Source of the DNA: Methylophilaceae bacterium
Lineage (GTDB): Bacteria; Pseudomonadota; Gammaproteobacteria; Burkholderiales; Methylophilaceae
Length of the DNA stretch: 38,048 nt
Direction of reading: 5' to 3'
Assembly: GCA_011391175.1 (NCBI GenBank)
Contig: JAABQZ010000010.1
Location: 1 to 38,048, forward strand
Part shown: positions 11,029-17,784 of the stretch, piece after piece
How the letters are laid out: each line of letters starts with the position of its first letter
Position numbering within the stretch: position 1 is the first letter of the stretch
Position numbers and translations under genes: made by a program
The notes under the pieces: generated by a model
What the model saw: the letters and a program-made list of their open reading frames with translations, nothing else
Told to the model about the DNA's origin: nothing
Database searches by the model: none

Positions 11029-11949
11029 ATGCGTAACCTCACACTACGTCAAATTAAAATTTTCTTAAGTGCAACCAAACATATGAGCTTTACCCGCGCC
11101 GCAGAAGAATTACACATCTCTGCCCCAGCAATATCCATGCAAATTAAAGAAATGGAAGATGATATGGGGGTGGCTTTATTTGTACGAGAGAACAAAAAAA
11201 TTGCCCTCACCACGGCTGGAGAGTATTTTTTAGTTTACGCACGGCGCGTTTCTAGCACGCTCATTGAAGCAAGTAATATGATGGAGCGGCTACGCGGCAC
11301 AGAGATAAAAGCGCTTAAAATTGGATTGGTAAGTACAGCCAAATACTTTTTACCACAAATGTTAGTGGAGTTTAAAAAAGACTACCCTAACCTACAGATT
11401 AAAATCGAAGTCAGGAATCGCCAGCAGCTGATTGAGTTGCTGCGCGATGGCGAGTTAGATATTGCGATTATGGGTCAACCACCCAAAGAGATGGATACAC
11501 GCATAGAAGCTTTTGCTAGCCATCCGCACGGGTTTGTTGCCAGCTCTCAAAATTCGCTTGCAGAAAAAATTAACGTTTTACCTGAAGCACTCAATAACTT
11601 CGAAATCATTTCCAGAGAGCCAGGCTCAGGCACGCGCGCACTGATGGAAAAGTTTTTTGCCGAACATCGCATCTCACCTATTATTAGCATGGAAATGTCG
11701 AGTAATGAAACCATTAAGCAAGCCATTATTGCAGGATTAGGCATCTCGTTTCTGTCGTTGCATACCATCGGCAATGAACTCGCCAATAAGCAACTCACCA
11801 TTTTGGACGTGCAGGATACGCCGATTATTCGCACTTGGCATGTGGTGGCATTGGCTAAGCGCAACGCCTCGCAAGCAGCAGAAGCATTTAGATATTTTAT
11901 GCTAGAAAAAGGGGCGGAAATATTAGCCAAATCCTTCCCTAGCATGTAA
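11029..11949 (+). CDS. cbbR: LysR-family regulator CbbR
   Basis: It is a transcription activator of the Calvin-cycle operon that senses metabolites linked to carbon and redox state. The 306-residue protein has an N-terminal winged helix-turn-helix (TLRQIKIFLSATKHMSFTRA through ISAPAISMQIKEMEDDMG). A linker helix and a periplasmic-binding-protein-like effector domain follow, with the typical SREPGSGTRALMEKFF segment. GGAG lies seven bases before ATG. Divergent placement next to rbcL is the classic CbbR arrangement and gives the specific name. Sequence alone shows only a CbbR/CysB-type LysR protein. Confidence 0.9.
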   Translation: MRNLTLRQIKIFLSATKHMSFTRAAEELHISAPAISMQIKEMEDDMGVALFVRENKKIALTTAGEYFLVYARRVSSTLIEASNMMERLRGTEIKALKIGLVSTAKYFLPQMLVEFKKDYPNLQIKIEVRNRQQLIELLRDGELDIAIMGQPPKEMDTRIEAFASHPHGFVASSQNSLAEKINVLPEALNNFEIISREPGSGTRALMEKFFAEHRISPIISMEMSSNETIKQAIIAGLGISFLSLHTIGNELANKQLTILDVQDTPIIRTWHVVALAKRNASQAAEAFRYFMLEKGAEILAKSFPSM

Positions 11950-11980
11950 ATCATTCACCCACTAATTTTTTTGATAATTT

Positions 11981-12000
11981 AGTGCATTTGCACTTTTTTT
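11981..12000 (+). terminator. Intrinsic terminator after cbbR
   Basis: AGTGC-ATTT-GCACT followed by seven further T bases forms a short terminator 31 bases after the cbbR stop. A weaker arm pair, CACTAA/TTAGTG (11960-11984), lies just upstream and overlaps it. The 3' arm and T-run also form part of the NtrC-like dyad listed next. Confidence 0.6.
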
Positions 12001-12005
12001 GTGCA
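11989..12005. promoter_or_regulatory. NtrC-type enhancer dyad upstream of nasT
   Basis: TGCAC-N7-GTGCA (spacer all T) is a perfect 17-base dyad matching the known NtrC (NRI) binding consensus. Its centre is about 122 bases before the predicted sigma-54 start site, a normal enhancer distance. A further half-site, TGCAC, occurs at 12019-12023. It suggests nitrogen-limitation control of the nas genes. Confidence 0.75.
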
Positions 12006-12072
12006 CGCCATAGTTTGATGCACAAATAAAGCACCCTAGCCAAACGTAATATTTACTCAATAAAATCAATCA

Positions 12073-12078
12073 TATAAT
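12073..12078 (+). promoter_or_regulatory. Possible sigma-70 -10 box upstream of nasT
   Basis: A perfect TATAAT lies here, with a poor -35 candidate (ATTTAC, 12051-12056) 16 bases upstream. It could give a basal transcript with a 5' UTR of about 35 bases. The region is AT-rich, so chance occurrence is quite possible. Confidence 0.3.
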
Positions 12079-12092
12079 TTAATAAACACACA

Positions 12093-12108
12093 TGGCACGG
12101 CATTTGCT
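12093..12108 (+). promoter_or_regulatory. Sigma-54 promoter of nasT
   Basis: TGGCAC-GGCAT-TTGCT matches the sigma-54 consensus TGGCACG-N4-TTGCW. The invariant GG (12094-12095) and GC (12106-12107) are separated by exactly ten bases. The predicted start of transcription is at about 12119, one base before the nasT ATG. Together with the NtrC dyad upstream this is a strong nitrogen-regulated promoter. Confidence 0.85.
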
Positions 12109-12119
12109 AGCGCTTAGTC

Positions 12120-12698
12120 ATGTTAAAAGTGATGATTATTGATAATGACATCAAACGTAGCAAACCGTTGAAGCAATCACTAATTGATAATGGGTTTGAG
12201 GTAGTGGCTCATGTTGAAAATACGGTAAATTTAGAAGCGAAGTGTTGTGAGGTAAAGCCAGATATTGTCATTATCGATACAGAGTCGCCTTCTCGCGACA
12301 CTTTAGAGAATATTTGCGTGATGACCATGAATGATTCGCGTCCAGTGGTGATGTTTACGCATGATGGTGATAAAGAGAAAATTAAAATTGCTACACAGGC
12401 TGGTGTAAGTGCTTATGTAGTGGGCGATATTCCTAGTGAAAGGCTAATACCAGTGATAGATGCGGCAATAGCGAGGTTTGAAGAGTTTAAAAGTTTACGT
12501 TCTGAACTCAACATGGCAAATCTTAAGTTGGATGAGCGTAAAGTGATTGAGCGCGCAAAAGGCTTGATGATGCGACAACGCCAAATTGATGAAGAAGAAG
12601 CGTACAGTTTATTGCGCAATATGGCGATGAAAAAAAATATGCGATTAGCAGATTTATCGCACCAACTAATTGAAGCAGCAAAAATGTTAATTGTTTAA
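12120..12698 (+). CDS. nasT: NasT-type ANTAR antitermination regulator
   Basis: NasT proteins bind two-hairpin RNA leaders and prevent premature termination of nitrate assimilation operons when nitrate or nitrite is present. The 192-residue protein has a receiver-like domain (residues 1-120, acidic D8/D10 and D53) and a C-terminal ANTAR domain (about 130-190; KVIERAKGLMMRQ...EAYSLLRNMAM). The receiver lacks the usual conserved Lys in strand 5 (AYVVGD), as in other NasT proteins, so phosphorylation is doubtful. No Shine-Dalgarno sequence precedes ATG. An in-frame TAG at 12108 rules out a start further upstream. No nasS partner lies in the window. Confidence 0.88.
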   Translation: MLKVMIIDNDIKRSKPLKQSLIDNGFEVVAHVENTVNLEAKCCEVKPDIVIIDTESPSRDTLENICVMTMNDSRPVVMFTHDGDKEKIKIATQAGVSAYVVGDIPSERLIPVIDAAIARFEEFKSLRSELNMANLKLDERKVIERAKGLMMRQRQIDEEEAYSLLRNMAMKKNMRLADLSHQLIEAAKMLIV

Positions 12699-12715
12699 AT
12701 GCGTTAAGTAGTAAG

Positions 12716-12742
12716 CTTGCCGCCCAACGATGGGCAAGCAAG
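12716..12742 (+). promoter_or_regulatory. ANTAR-target hairpin 1 in nrtA leader
   Basis: CTTGC-c-GCCC-AACGAT-GGGC-aa-GCAAG folds into a two-part stem with a six-base loop. The loop has A at position 1 and G at position 4, the conserved loop bases of RNA hairpins bound by ANTAR proteins. Confidence 0.7.
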
Positions 12743-12754
12743 TTGTAATTACCG

Positions 12755-12768
12755 TGCCAAAGCTGGCA
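12755..12768 (+). promoter_or_regulatory. ANTAR-target hairpin 2 in nrtA leader
   Basis: TGCC-AAAGCT-GGCA forms a four-base-pair stem (extendable by one G-U pair) with a hexaloop that again has A1 and G4. It lies 19 bases from the core of hairpin 1 and 16 bases from hairpin 3. Confidence 0.65.
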
Positions 12769-12784
12769 TAAATTTTTGTAATAA

Positions 12785-12800
12785 AAGACAAAGGTGTCTT
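12785..12800 (+). promoter_or_regulatory. ANTAR-target hairpin 3 (antiterminator)
   Basis: AAGAC-AAAGGT-GTCTT gives a five-base-pair stem and an A1/G4 hexaloop. Its 3' arm is also part of the 5' arm of the following terminator, so the two structures exclude one another. That is the arrangement expected for NasT-stabilised antitermination. Confidence 0.75.
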
Positions 12801-12840
12801 AGTAACGAGGTTAATCCCTCGTTGTTAAGGCGCTTTTTTT
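12794..12840 (+). terminator. Regulated intrinsic terminator before nrtA
   Basis: A 17-base-pair stem (12794-12810 with 12817-12833, four G-U pairs) has core AACGAGG-TTAATC-CCTCGTT and is followed directly by seven T bases. It lies between nasT and nrtA. Read-through is expected only when hairpin 3 forms, so it should act as an attenuator for nrtABC. Confidence 0.85.
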
Positions 12841-12872
12841 ATGTGTAAAAACTTTGAGTAAAAGGAAACAAT

Positions 12873-14177
12873 ATGCGAGATCAAGATAAAACCGATATTA
12901 CAGCTGTTAACACAATCGATACTTCCAGCACTGTCGATGCTAGCCGTCGTCAGTTTTTCAGACAAAGCATTGCAGGTGCTTTTGGTGCCGCAGCTGCCTT
13001 AAACATCATGCCAACAGGGATTAAAAATATGGCTCATGCAGCAGGTTCAGATGCACCAGAAATCACGGAAGTTAAAATCGGCTTTATCCCGCTGACTGAT
13101 TGCGCGCCAATTGTAGTGGCTGCCCAAATGGGATTTGATAAAAAGTATGGCATTAAAATTACCCCGTCTAAAGAAGCCTCTTGGGCGGGCGTGCGCGACA
13201 AGCTTATCAATGGTGAGCTGCAAGGCGCGCATGTGTTGTACGGCATGATGTATGGCTCTCAGCTTGGTATCGGCGGTCAGCAAAAAGACATGGCGGTGCT
13301 CATGGCGCTTAACAACAATGGCCAAGGCATTACGCTTTCTAATCAACTTAAAGACAAAGGCGTAAAAGATGGTCGTAGTTTAAAACGTTTAATCAGTAAC
13401 GAAAATCGTGATTACACGTTTGCACAAACCTTCCCTACTGGCACCCATGCCATGTGGCTGAATTATTGGCTTGCAGCTAATGATATTGACCCAATTAAAG
13501 ACGTTAAAAACATTGTGGTGCCGCCACCGCAAATGGTGGCCAATATGCGTATTGGCAATATGGATGGCTACTGTGTAGGGGAGCCTTGGAATGCGCGCGC
13601 TATCAATGATAACGTTGGATTCAGTGTTGCCACTTCACAAGATATTTGGGTTGACCACCCAGAAAAAGTACTGGGCACTACCGCTGAATTTGTTGCCAAA
13701 AATCCAAACACAGCACGCGCCATGGTTGCCGCAGTGTTAGAAGCATGTCGTTATATTGATGCAACTGAAAATCGTGCCAAAGTTGCTAAATTAATTTCTG
13801 GAAAATCTTATGTAAATGCGCCAGAGGATGTCATTGGTGGCCGGTTTGTAGGCAATTACGACAACGGCATTGGTAAGAAATGGAAAGATCCGAATTTCAT
13901 GAAATTCTACAATGATGGCGAAGTGAATTTTCCCTATCTGTCAGATGGCATGTGGTTCTTAACACAGCATAAACGTTGGGGCTTGTTGAAATCCGATCCA
14001 GATTATTTGGCAGTAGCTACTAAAGTGAATCAAATTAAATTGTATAGCGAAGCTGCCGCCATGGCTGGTGTGCCAGTCCCTAAAAACAACATGCGTAGCA
14101 GCAAGTTAATCGATGGCGTGGTATGGGATGGCAAGAACCCAGCTGCCTACGCGGCAGGATTCAAAATTAAAGCTTAA
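12873..14177 (+). CDS. nrtA: Nitrate ABC transporter substrate-binding protein
   Basis: It is the periplasmic nitrate/nitrite-binding component of the NrtABC importer. The 434-residue protein has a Tat signal (SRRQFF, twin arginines 25-26, then a hydrophobic stretch ending near AHA). The mature protein begins with the NrtA-family block EVKIGFIPLTDCAPIVVAAQ. Further family segments are FPTGTHAMWLNYWLAANDIDP and GYCVGEPWNARAI. AAGGA precedes the ATG. It is the first gene after the NasT-controlled terminator. The Tat signal argues against this being the cytoplasmic sensor NasS, a paralogue. Confidence 0.93.
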   Translation: MRDQDKTDITAVNTIDTSSTVDASRRQFFRQSIAGAFGAAAALNIMPTGIKNMAHAAGSDAPEITEVKIGFIPLTDCAPIVVAAQMGFDKKYGIKITPSKEASWAGVRDKLINGELQGAHVLYGMMYGSQLGIGGQQKDMAVLMALNNNGQGITLSNQLKDKGVKDGRSLKRLISNENRDYTFAQTFPTGTHAMWLNYWLAANDIDPIKDVKNIVVPPPQMVANMRIGNMDGYCVGEPWNARAINDNVGFSVATSQDIWVDHPEKVLGTTAEFVAKNPNTARAMVAAVLEACRYIDATENRAKVAKLISGKSYVNAPEDVIGGRFVGNYDNGIGKKWKDPNFMKFYNDGEVNFPYLSDGMWFLTQHKRWGLLKSDPDYLAVATKVNQIKLYSEAAAMAGVPVPKNNMRSSKLIDGVVWDGKNPAAYAAGFKIKA

Positions 14178-14194
14178 GCCTAATGTGAAGACGG

Positions 14195-14213
14195 GGTTAA
14201 CAAGCTGTTAACC
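14195..14213 (+). repeat. Intercistronic hairpin between nrtA and nrtB
   Basis: GGTTAACA-AGC-TGTTAACC is a perfect eight-base-pair stem within the 81-base gap. The short GTTTT that follows is too weak for a full terminator. It may protect the nrtA message or cause partial termination, so that binding protein is made in excess over the membrane parts. Confidence 0.5.
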
Positions 14214-14258
14214 GTTTTACGTCGATACATTTTTTAGATAATACGGAAAGGAAACATC

Positions 14259-15236
14259 ATGAATACGATGCGCTTAAGCAAGAGCTTAATAGACACGTTG
14301 CCGCGTAAGAAAGTGGTAGCGAATGCTACAACTGCGGCTGCCGAAAATGTTCACAAAGAACCTAGCGCCACCTCTACAGAAGCAGAGCTTGTAGAAACAG
14401 AAGTCAAGGCAAAAGTTGCTGACAAACCTTTACCCAAACCTACTGAGCCTAAATCAAAATTAGTGGTCAATATTGAGCAGTTATTAAAGTCCGTGTTGCC
14501 TGCAATATTTGGTTTACTGCTTTTTGTGGGTATCTGGACGTTGATTTCGCACCAATCTCCTAACTTGCCAGGCCCAATGAAAACTTGGGATGCAGCTGTT
14601 ACATTGTTTAGTGATCCATTCTATGACAACGGTCCTAATGATAAAGGCATCGGTTGGAATATTCTCGCCTCGCTTCAACGTGTTTCATTAGGGTTTGGCA
14701 TGGCGGCACTGGTTGGCATTCCTTTGGGATTCATCATCGGTCGTTTTGAATTCGCCAATAAAATGTGTGCTCCCATTATTAGCCTACTGCGTCCTGTATC
14801 GCCTTTGGCTTGGTTACCAATCGGATTATTGGTTTTTAAAGCCGCCAACCCTGCTGCAATCTGGGTGATATTTATCTCAGCAGTTTGGCCGATGATTATC
14901 AACACAGCCGTTGGTGTTAGCAAAGTACCGCAAGACTATATGAACGTGGCCAAAGTGTTGAATTTAAGTGAGTGGAAGATCGTCACTAAAATCTTATTCC
15001 CGTTCGTACTGCCGTACATGATGACAGGTGTGCGTCTATCTATTGGCGTGGCCTGGCTGGTGATTGTAGCGGCAGAAATGCTGACAGGCGGTGTGGGTAT
15101 TGGTTTCTGGGTATGGGACGAATGGAACAACCTTAACGTAGAACACATCATTATTGCCATTTTCATCGTCGGCATTGTCGGCTTGCTACTAGAGCTCATG
15201 TTGACGCAAATCGCAAAACGTTTCAGCTACGAATAA
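14259..15236 (+). CDS. nrtB: Nitrate ABC transporter permease
   Basis: This is the membrane channel of the nitrate importer (BPD_transp_1 fold). A hydrophobic core starts at about residue 83. The EAA-type coupling loop is recognisable near GVSKVPQDYMNVAKVLNLSEW. The C-terminal half matches SsuC/TauC/NrtB permeases (WLVIVAAEMLTGGVGIGFWVWD). The first ~80 residues are an unusual polar extension rich in Ala, Lys, Glu, Thr and Pro. AAAGGAAAC precedes the ATG. It lies between the binding protein and ATPase genes. Confidence 0.93.
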   Translation: MNTMRLSKSLIDTLPRKKVVANATTAAAENVHKEPSATSTEAELVETEVKAKVADKPLPKPTEPKSKLVVNIEQLLKSVLPAIFGLLLFVGIWTLISHQSPNLPGPMKTWDAAVTLFSDPFYDNGPNDKGIGWNILASLQRVSLGFGMAALVGIPLGFIIGRFEFANKMCAPIISLLRPVSPLAWLPIGLLVFKAANPAAIWVIFISAVWPMIINTAVGVSKVPQDYMNVAKVLNLSEWKIVTKILFPFVLPYMMTGVRLSIGVAWLVIVAAEMLTGGVGIGFWVWDEWNNLNVEHIIIAIFIVGIVGLLLELMLTQIAKRFSYE

Positions 15237-15258
15237 ATCGTCAATTAAGGGGATTGTT

Positions 15259-16095
15259 ATGTCTATCATTGAAAAATCAAATGCTGAAAAATCAGGCAAA
15301 GCCAATACAGAAAAGTATGTGCAGCTTGAAAATGTTGAAATGACCTTCAGCACGAAAAAGGGCGATTTTAATGCGCTCAAAGACGTTAATTTAAGCATTA
15401 AGCAGGGTGAGTTTATCTCCATTATTGGGCATTCTGGATGTGGAAAATCAACTGTGCTTAATTTAATAGCCGGCTTGCTGGTACCGAGTAGTGGCTTTTT
15501 ATTCTGTGCTGGCCGCGAAATTGCAACGCCAGGGCCTGAACGTGCAGTGGTATTTCAAAATCACTCATTATTGCCATGGCTCACTTGTTTTGAAAATGTC
15601 CACTTAGCCGTAGAACGTGTCTTTGGTGGCGAAACAAAAGCGCAACAAGTAGCACGCACTTATGCCGCGCTTGAATTAGTTGGGCTAAGTCATGCAGTAG
15701 AAAAGCGTCCAAATGAAATATCTGGCGGTATGAAACAGCGCGTGGGTATCGCTAGAGCGCTCGCGATGGAACCCAAAGTGCTATTGCTAGACGAGCCGTT
15801 TGGTGCGCTGGACGCTTTAACCCGCGCAGGTTTGCAGGATGAGCTGATGCGTATTATGCAAAAATCTGGCGCAACTGGCGTCATGGTCACGCACGATGTA
15901 GATGAAGCCGTGCTGCTGTCTGACCGGATTGTGATGATGACCAACGGCCCGAGTGCCAGCATAGGTGAGATTCTCACGGTCGACTTACCCTACCCGCGCA
16001 AACGCCTTGAGCTAGCAGAAAACGCTGAATACAACCATCTGCGTTCCGAAGTATTGAAATTCCTATACGAACGCCATGCTAAAAAAGCTGCTTAA
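15259..16095 (+). CDS. nrtC: Nitrate ABC transporter ATP-binding protein
   Basis: It powers nitrate import. The 278-residue single-domain ATPase has Walker A GHSGCGKST, a Q-loop after VVFQNHSLLPWL, the signature ISGGMKQRVGIARAL, Walker B VLLLDEPFGALDA and the H-loop MVTHDVDEA. It lacks the NrtA-like C-terminal domain of cyanobacterial NrtC, so it is nearer NrtD in architecture. The name nrtC is used for the third gene of the set; nrtD would be acceptable. Confidence 0.92.
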   Translation: MSIIEKSNAEKSGKANTEKYVQLENVEMTFSTKKGDFNALKDVNLSIKQGEFISIIGHSGCGKSTVLNLIAGLLVPSSGFLFCAGREIATPGPERAVVFQNHSLLPWLTCFENVHLAVERVFGGETKAQQVARTYAALELVGLSHAVEKRPNEISGGMKQRVGIARALAMEPKVLLLDEPFGALDALTRAGLQDELMRIMQKSGATGVMVTHDVDEAVLLSDRIVMMTNGPSASIGEILTVDLPYPRKRLELAENAEYNHLRSEVLKFLYERHAKKAA

Positions 16096-16122
16096 CATTT
16101 TTTTAAATTTAGAAAGAACCTC

Positions 16123-17553
16123 ATGAAAAACGCTAACCATAAATTAAAATTAATCACTGCCTTAATCGCATTATCTGCGGCGGCTCCTATCACCCATGCT
16201 GAAGAAGCGAATGATGTTGTAGAAGATTACACATTGTTAAATTCGATTAAACAAGGCAAATCGCTAAGTAGCGTACGGGCGCGTTATGAAATGGTTGACC
16301 AAGATGGCTTTCAATCAGCGGCAGCCAATGCACCAAAATTGGACGATGCTTATGCCTTTACCACACGCACACTGATCGGTTGGCAAACCGCACCGTTTAA
16401 AAACTTCAGTTTTGGTGCGCAAATTACCGATGTACATGAATTCAACGACGACTTTAATGACCGCCGTGATAACTTGCCAGAGCACAATAATGGTACAGCC
16501 AGTTCAAATGCATTTAAAAGCCAATTTCCAAACATTGTAGATCCAGGCTTTACTGACATCAATCAGCTATTTGTAGAATGGACGGGGATTAAAAATACCA
16601 AACTGAAATTAGGTCGCCAAATTGTTAACTTAGACAATGTACGTTTTATTGGCGACATTGCTTTCCGCCAGAATACGCAAGTATTTGACGGTATTTCTGT
16701 AGTGAATAAAAGTATCCCGAATACTGAAATTTTTGCCTCACAATTTAGTAAAGTACGGCAAGTAAATACCAAATCGCGGGATGGTAATATCAGTTTGCTC
16801 AACGCAAAATATCGTTGGGCACCAACCGAATCACTAGCGGGCTACGCGTATTTGGTTGATGTGGATAACTTAAGTCAAAACAATGGCAATCCTGCTGCAG
16901 TTGGCACTGCAGCACAAGGAGGCAATGGCTTGGGTGCTAGCGATGATTTAGTAAAAACAGCCACCACCGATGCCAGCAGCAAAACCTTTGGCTTGCGTTT
17001 AGATGGCGTGCACATTTTTAACCCAACCTGGAAAGGCTTGTATACAGCCGAATACGCCAAGCAAGACGATTACCGTGGCGGCAGCCCATTGATTGATGCG
17101 CACTACTTTAAAATTGGTGGCGGTGTAGGCTACGACGCATGGTCGCTGCGGATTGATCACGAAAAACTTTCTAGCAACGATGGTCAATATGGATTTCAAA
17201 CACCATTAGGCACGAATCACCTATTTCAAGGCTGGTCAGATCACTTCTTAGCCACGCCACGCCAAGGCATAGAAGATACCTTTATTACGCTTGCAGGTAG
17301 CATCGAAAAAGCCAAGTTACATGCTGAATATCACGTGCTTAAATCGGATGAAGAATTTCAATCGATTGGCAAACTGGGCGATAAATACGGTACAGAGTTT
17401 GATGCCAGCGTCATGTATCCATTTACTGATGCAGTATGGGGCAAGGTTGAGTATGCCAAATTTAATGAAAGCGATGTATACGGCGGTCTGCGTAACGCAG
17501 CACGCAAAGGTGACAAGGAGATCATTTGGGTAACAGCTCAGTTTAGTTTTTAG
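16123..17553 (+). CDS. Outer-membrane porin, alginate-export-like beta-barrel
   Basis: The 476-residue protein has a Sec signal peptide (MKNANHKLKLITALIALSAA, cleavage near THA|EE). Alternating beta-strand-like sequence continues to a terminal phenylalanine (WVTAQFSF), the mark of outer-membrane barrels. The N-terminal region (SVRARYEMVDQDGF, FVEWTGIKNTKLKLGRQ) resembles the alginate-export (Alginate_exp) porin family. It lies 27 bases after nrtC and ahead of a terminator, so it should be co-expressed with nrtABC. A role in nitrate passage through the outer membrane is inferred from position and is not proven by sequence. Confidence 0.8.
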   Translation: MKNANHKLKLITALIALSAAAPITHAEEANDVVEDYTLLNSIKQGKSLSSVRARYEMVDQDGFQSAAANAPKLDDAYAFTTRTLIGWQTAPFKNFSFGAQITDVHEFNDDFNDRRDNLPEHNNGTASSNAFKSQFPNIVDPGFTDINQLFVEWTGIKNTKLKLGRQIVNLDNVRFIGDIAFRQNTQVFDGISVVNKSIPNTEIFASQFSKVRQVNTKSRDGNISLLNAKYRWAPTESLAGYAYLVDVDNLSQNNGNPAAVGTAAQGGNGLGASDDLVKTATTDASSKTFGLRLDGVHIFNPTWKGLYTAEYAKQDDYRGGSPLIDAHYFKIGGGVGYDAWSLRIDHEKLSSNDGQYGFQTPLGTNHLFQGWSDHFLATPRQGIEDTFITLAGSIEKAKLHAEYHVLKSDEEFQSIGKLGDKYGTEFDASVMYPFTDAVWGKVEYAKFNESDVYGGLRNAARKGDKEIIWVTAQFSF

Positions 17554-17583
17554 CCCCTAACTACTAAAGCATTAAAACACCTG

Positions 17584-17628
17584 CTCTGTAAGCCAATATC
17601 CATCAGGCTTACAGGGCACTAATTTTTT
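17584..17628 (+). terminator. Terminator after the nrt-porin operon
   Basis: CTCTGTAAGCC (17584-17594) pairs with GGCTTACAGGG (17606-17616), nine perfect base pairs plus two outer pairs, with six T bases at 17623-17628. It ends the nasT-nrt-porin transcript. Confidence 0.75.
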
Positions 17629-17646
17629 ATCGTGATTAATGTGCGT

Positions 17647-17662
17647 TATTGTTTAAACAATA
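17647..17662. promoter_or_regulatory. 16-base perfect palindrome upstream of nirB
   Basis: TATTGTTTAAACAATA is an exact inverted repeat about 120 bases before the sigma-54 element. It could be a homodimeric regulator site. It does not match the FNR or NtrC consensus, and I do not recognise the protein that would bind it. Confidence 0.4.
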
Positions 17663-17673
17663 TATTCAAGCAA

Positions 17674-17721
17674 TGCACCGTTTTAGGTCACAGGCACGGC
17701 ACGCCTGCCTTTTTTGGTGCA
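17674..17721. promoter_or_regulatory. Candidate NtrC half-sites upstream of nirB
   Basis: TGCACC at 17674-17679 and GGTGCA at 17716-17721 are each good NtrC half-sites. Neither has a perfect partner at the standard seven-base spacing (TGCAC-N7-GGTCA is partial). They lie about 90-140 bases before the predicted start site, where enhancer sites would be expected. Confidence 0.45.
17692..17715 (+). terminator. Second terminator-like hairpin before nirB
   Basis: AGGCA-c-GG pairs with CC-TGCCT (seven base pairs with one bulge, loop CACG), followed by a run of T bases to 17715. It probably backs up the terminator at 17584. It lies upstream of the predicted sigma-54 start, so it is not part of the nirB leader. 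Confidence 0.5.
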
Positions 17722-17784
17722 AATTGTTTAGGCTGTTGATACACAAATAGCATAAGACTTTATTTATATTGATTATTTTATATT

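Noticed and set aside
12764-12780. Sigma-54-like TGGCATAAATTTTTGT before nrtA
   Set aside because: The essential -12 GC is missing, and the GG forms part of ANTAR hairpin 2.
17692-17715. Hairpin before nirB as a second NasT-controlled attenuator
   Set aside because: It lies upstream of the predicted sigma-54 start and lacks AnnGnn hexaloop partners, so it should not be in the nirB mRNA.
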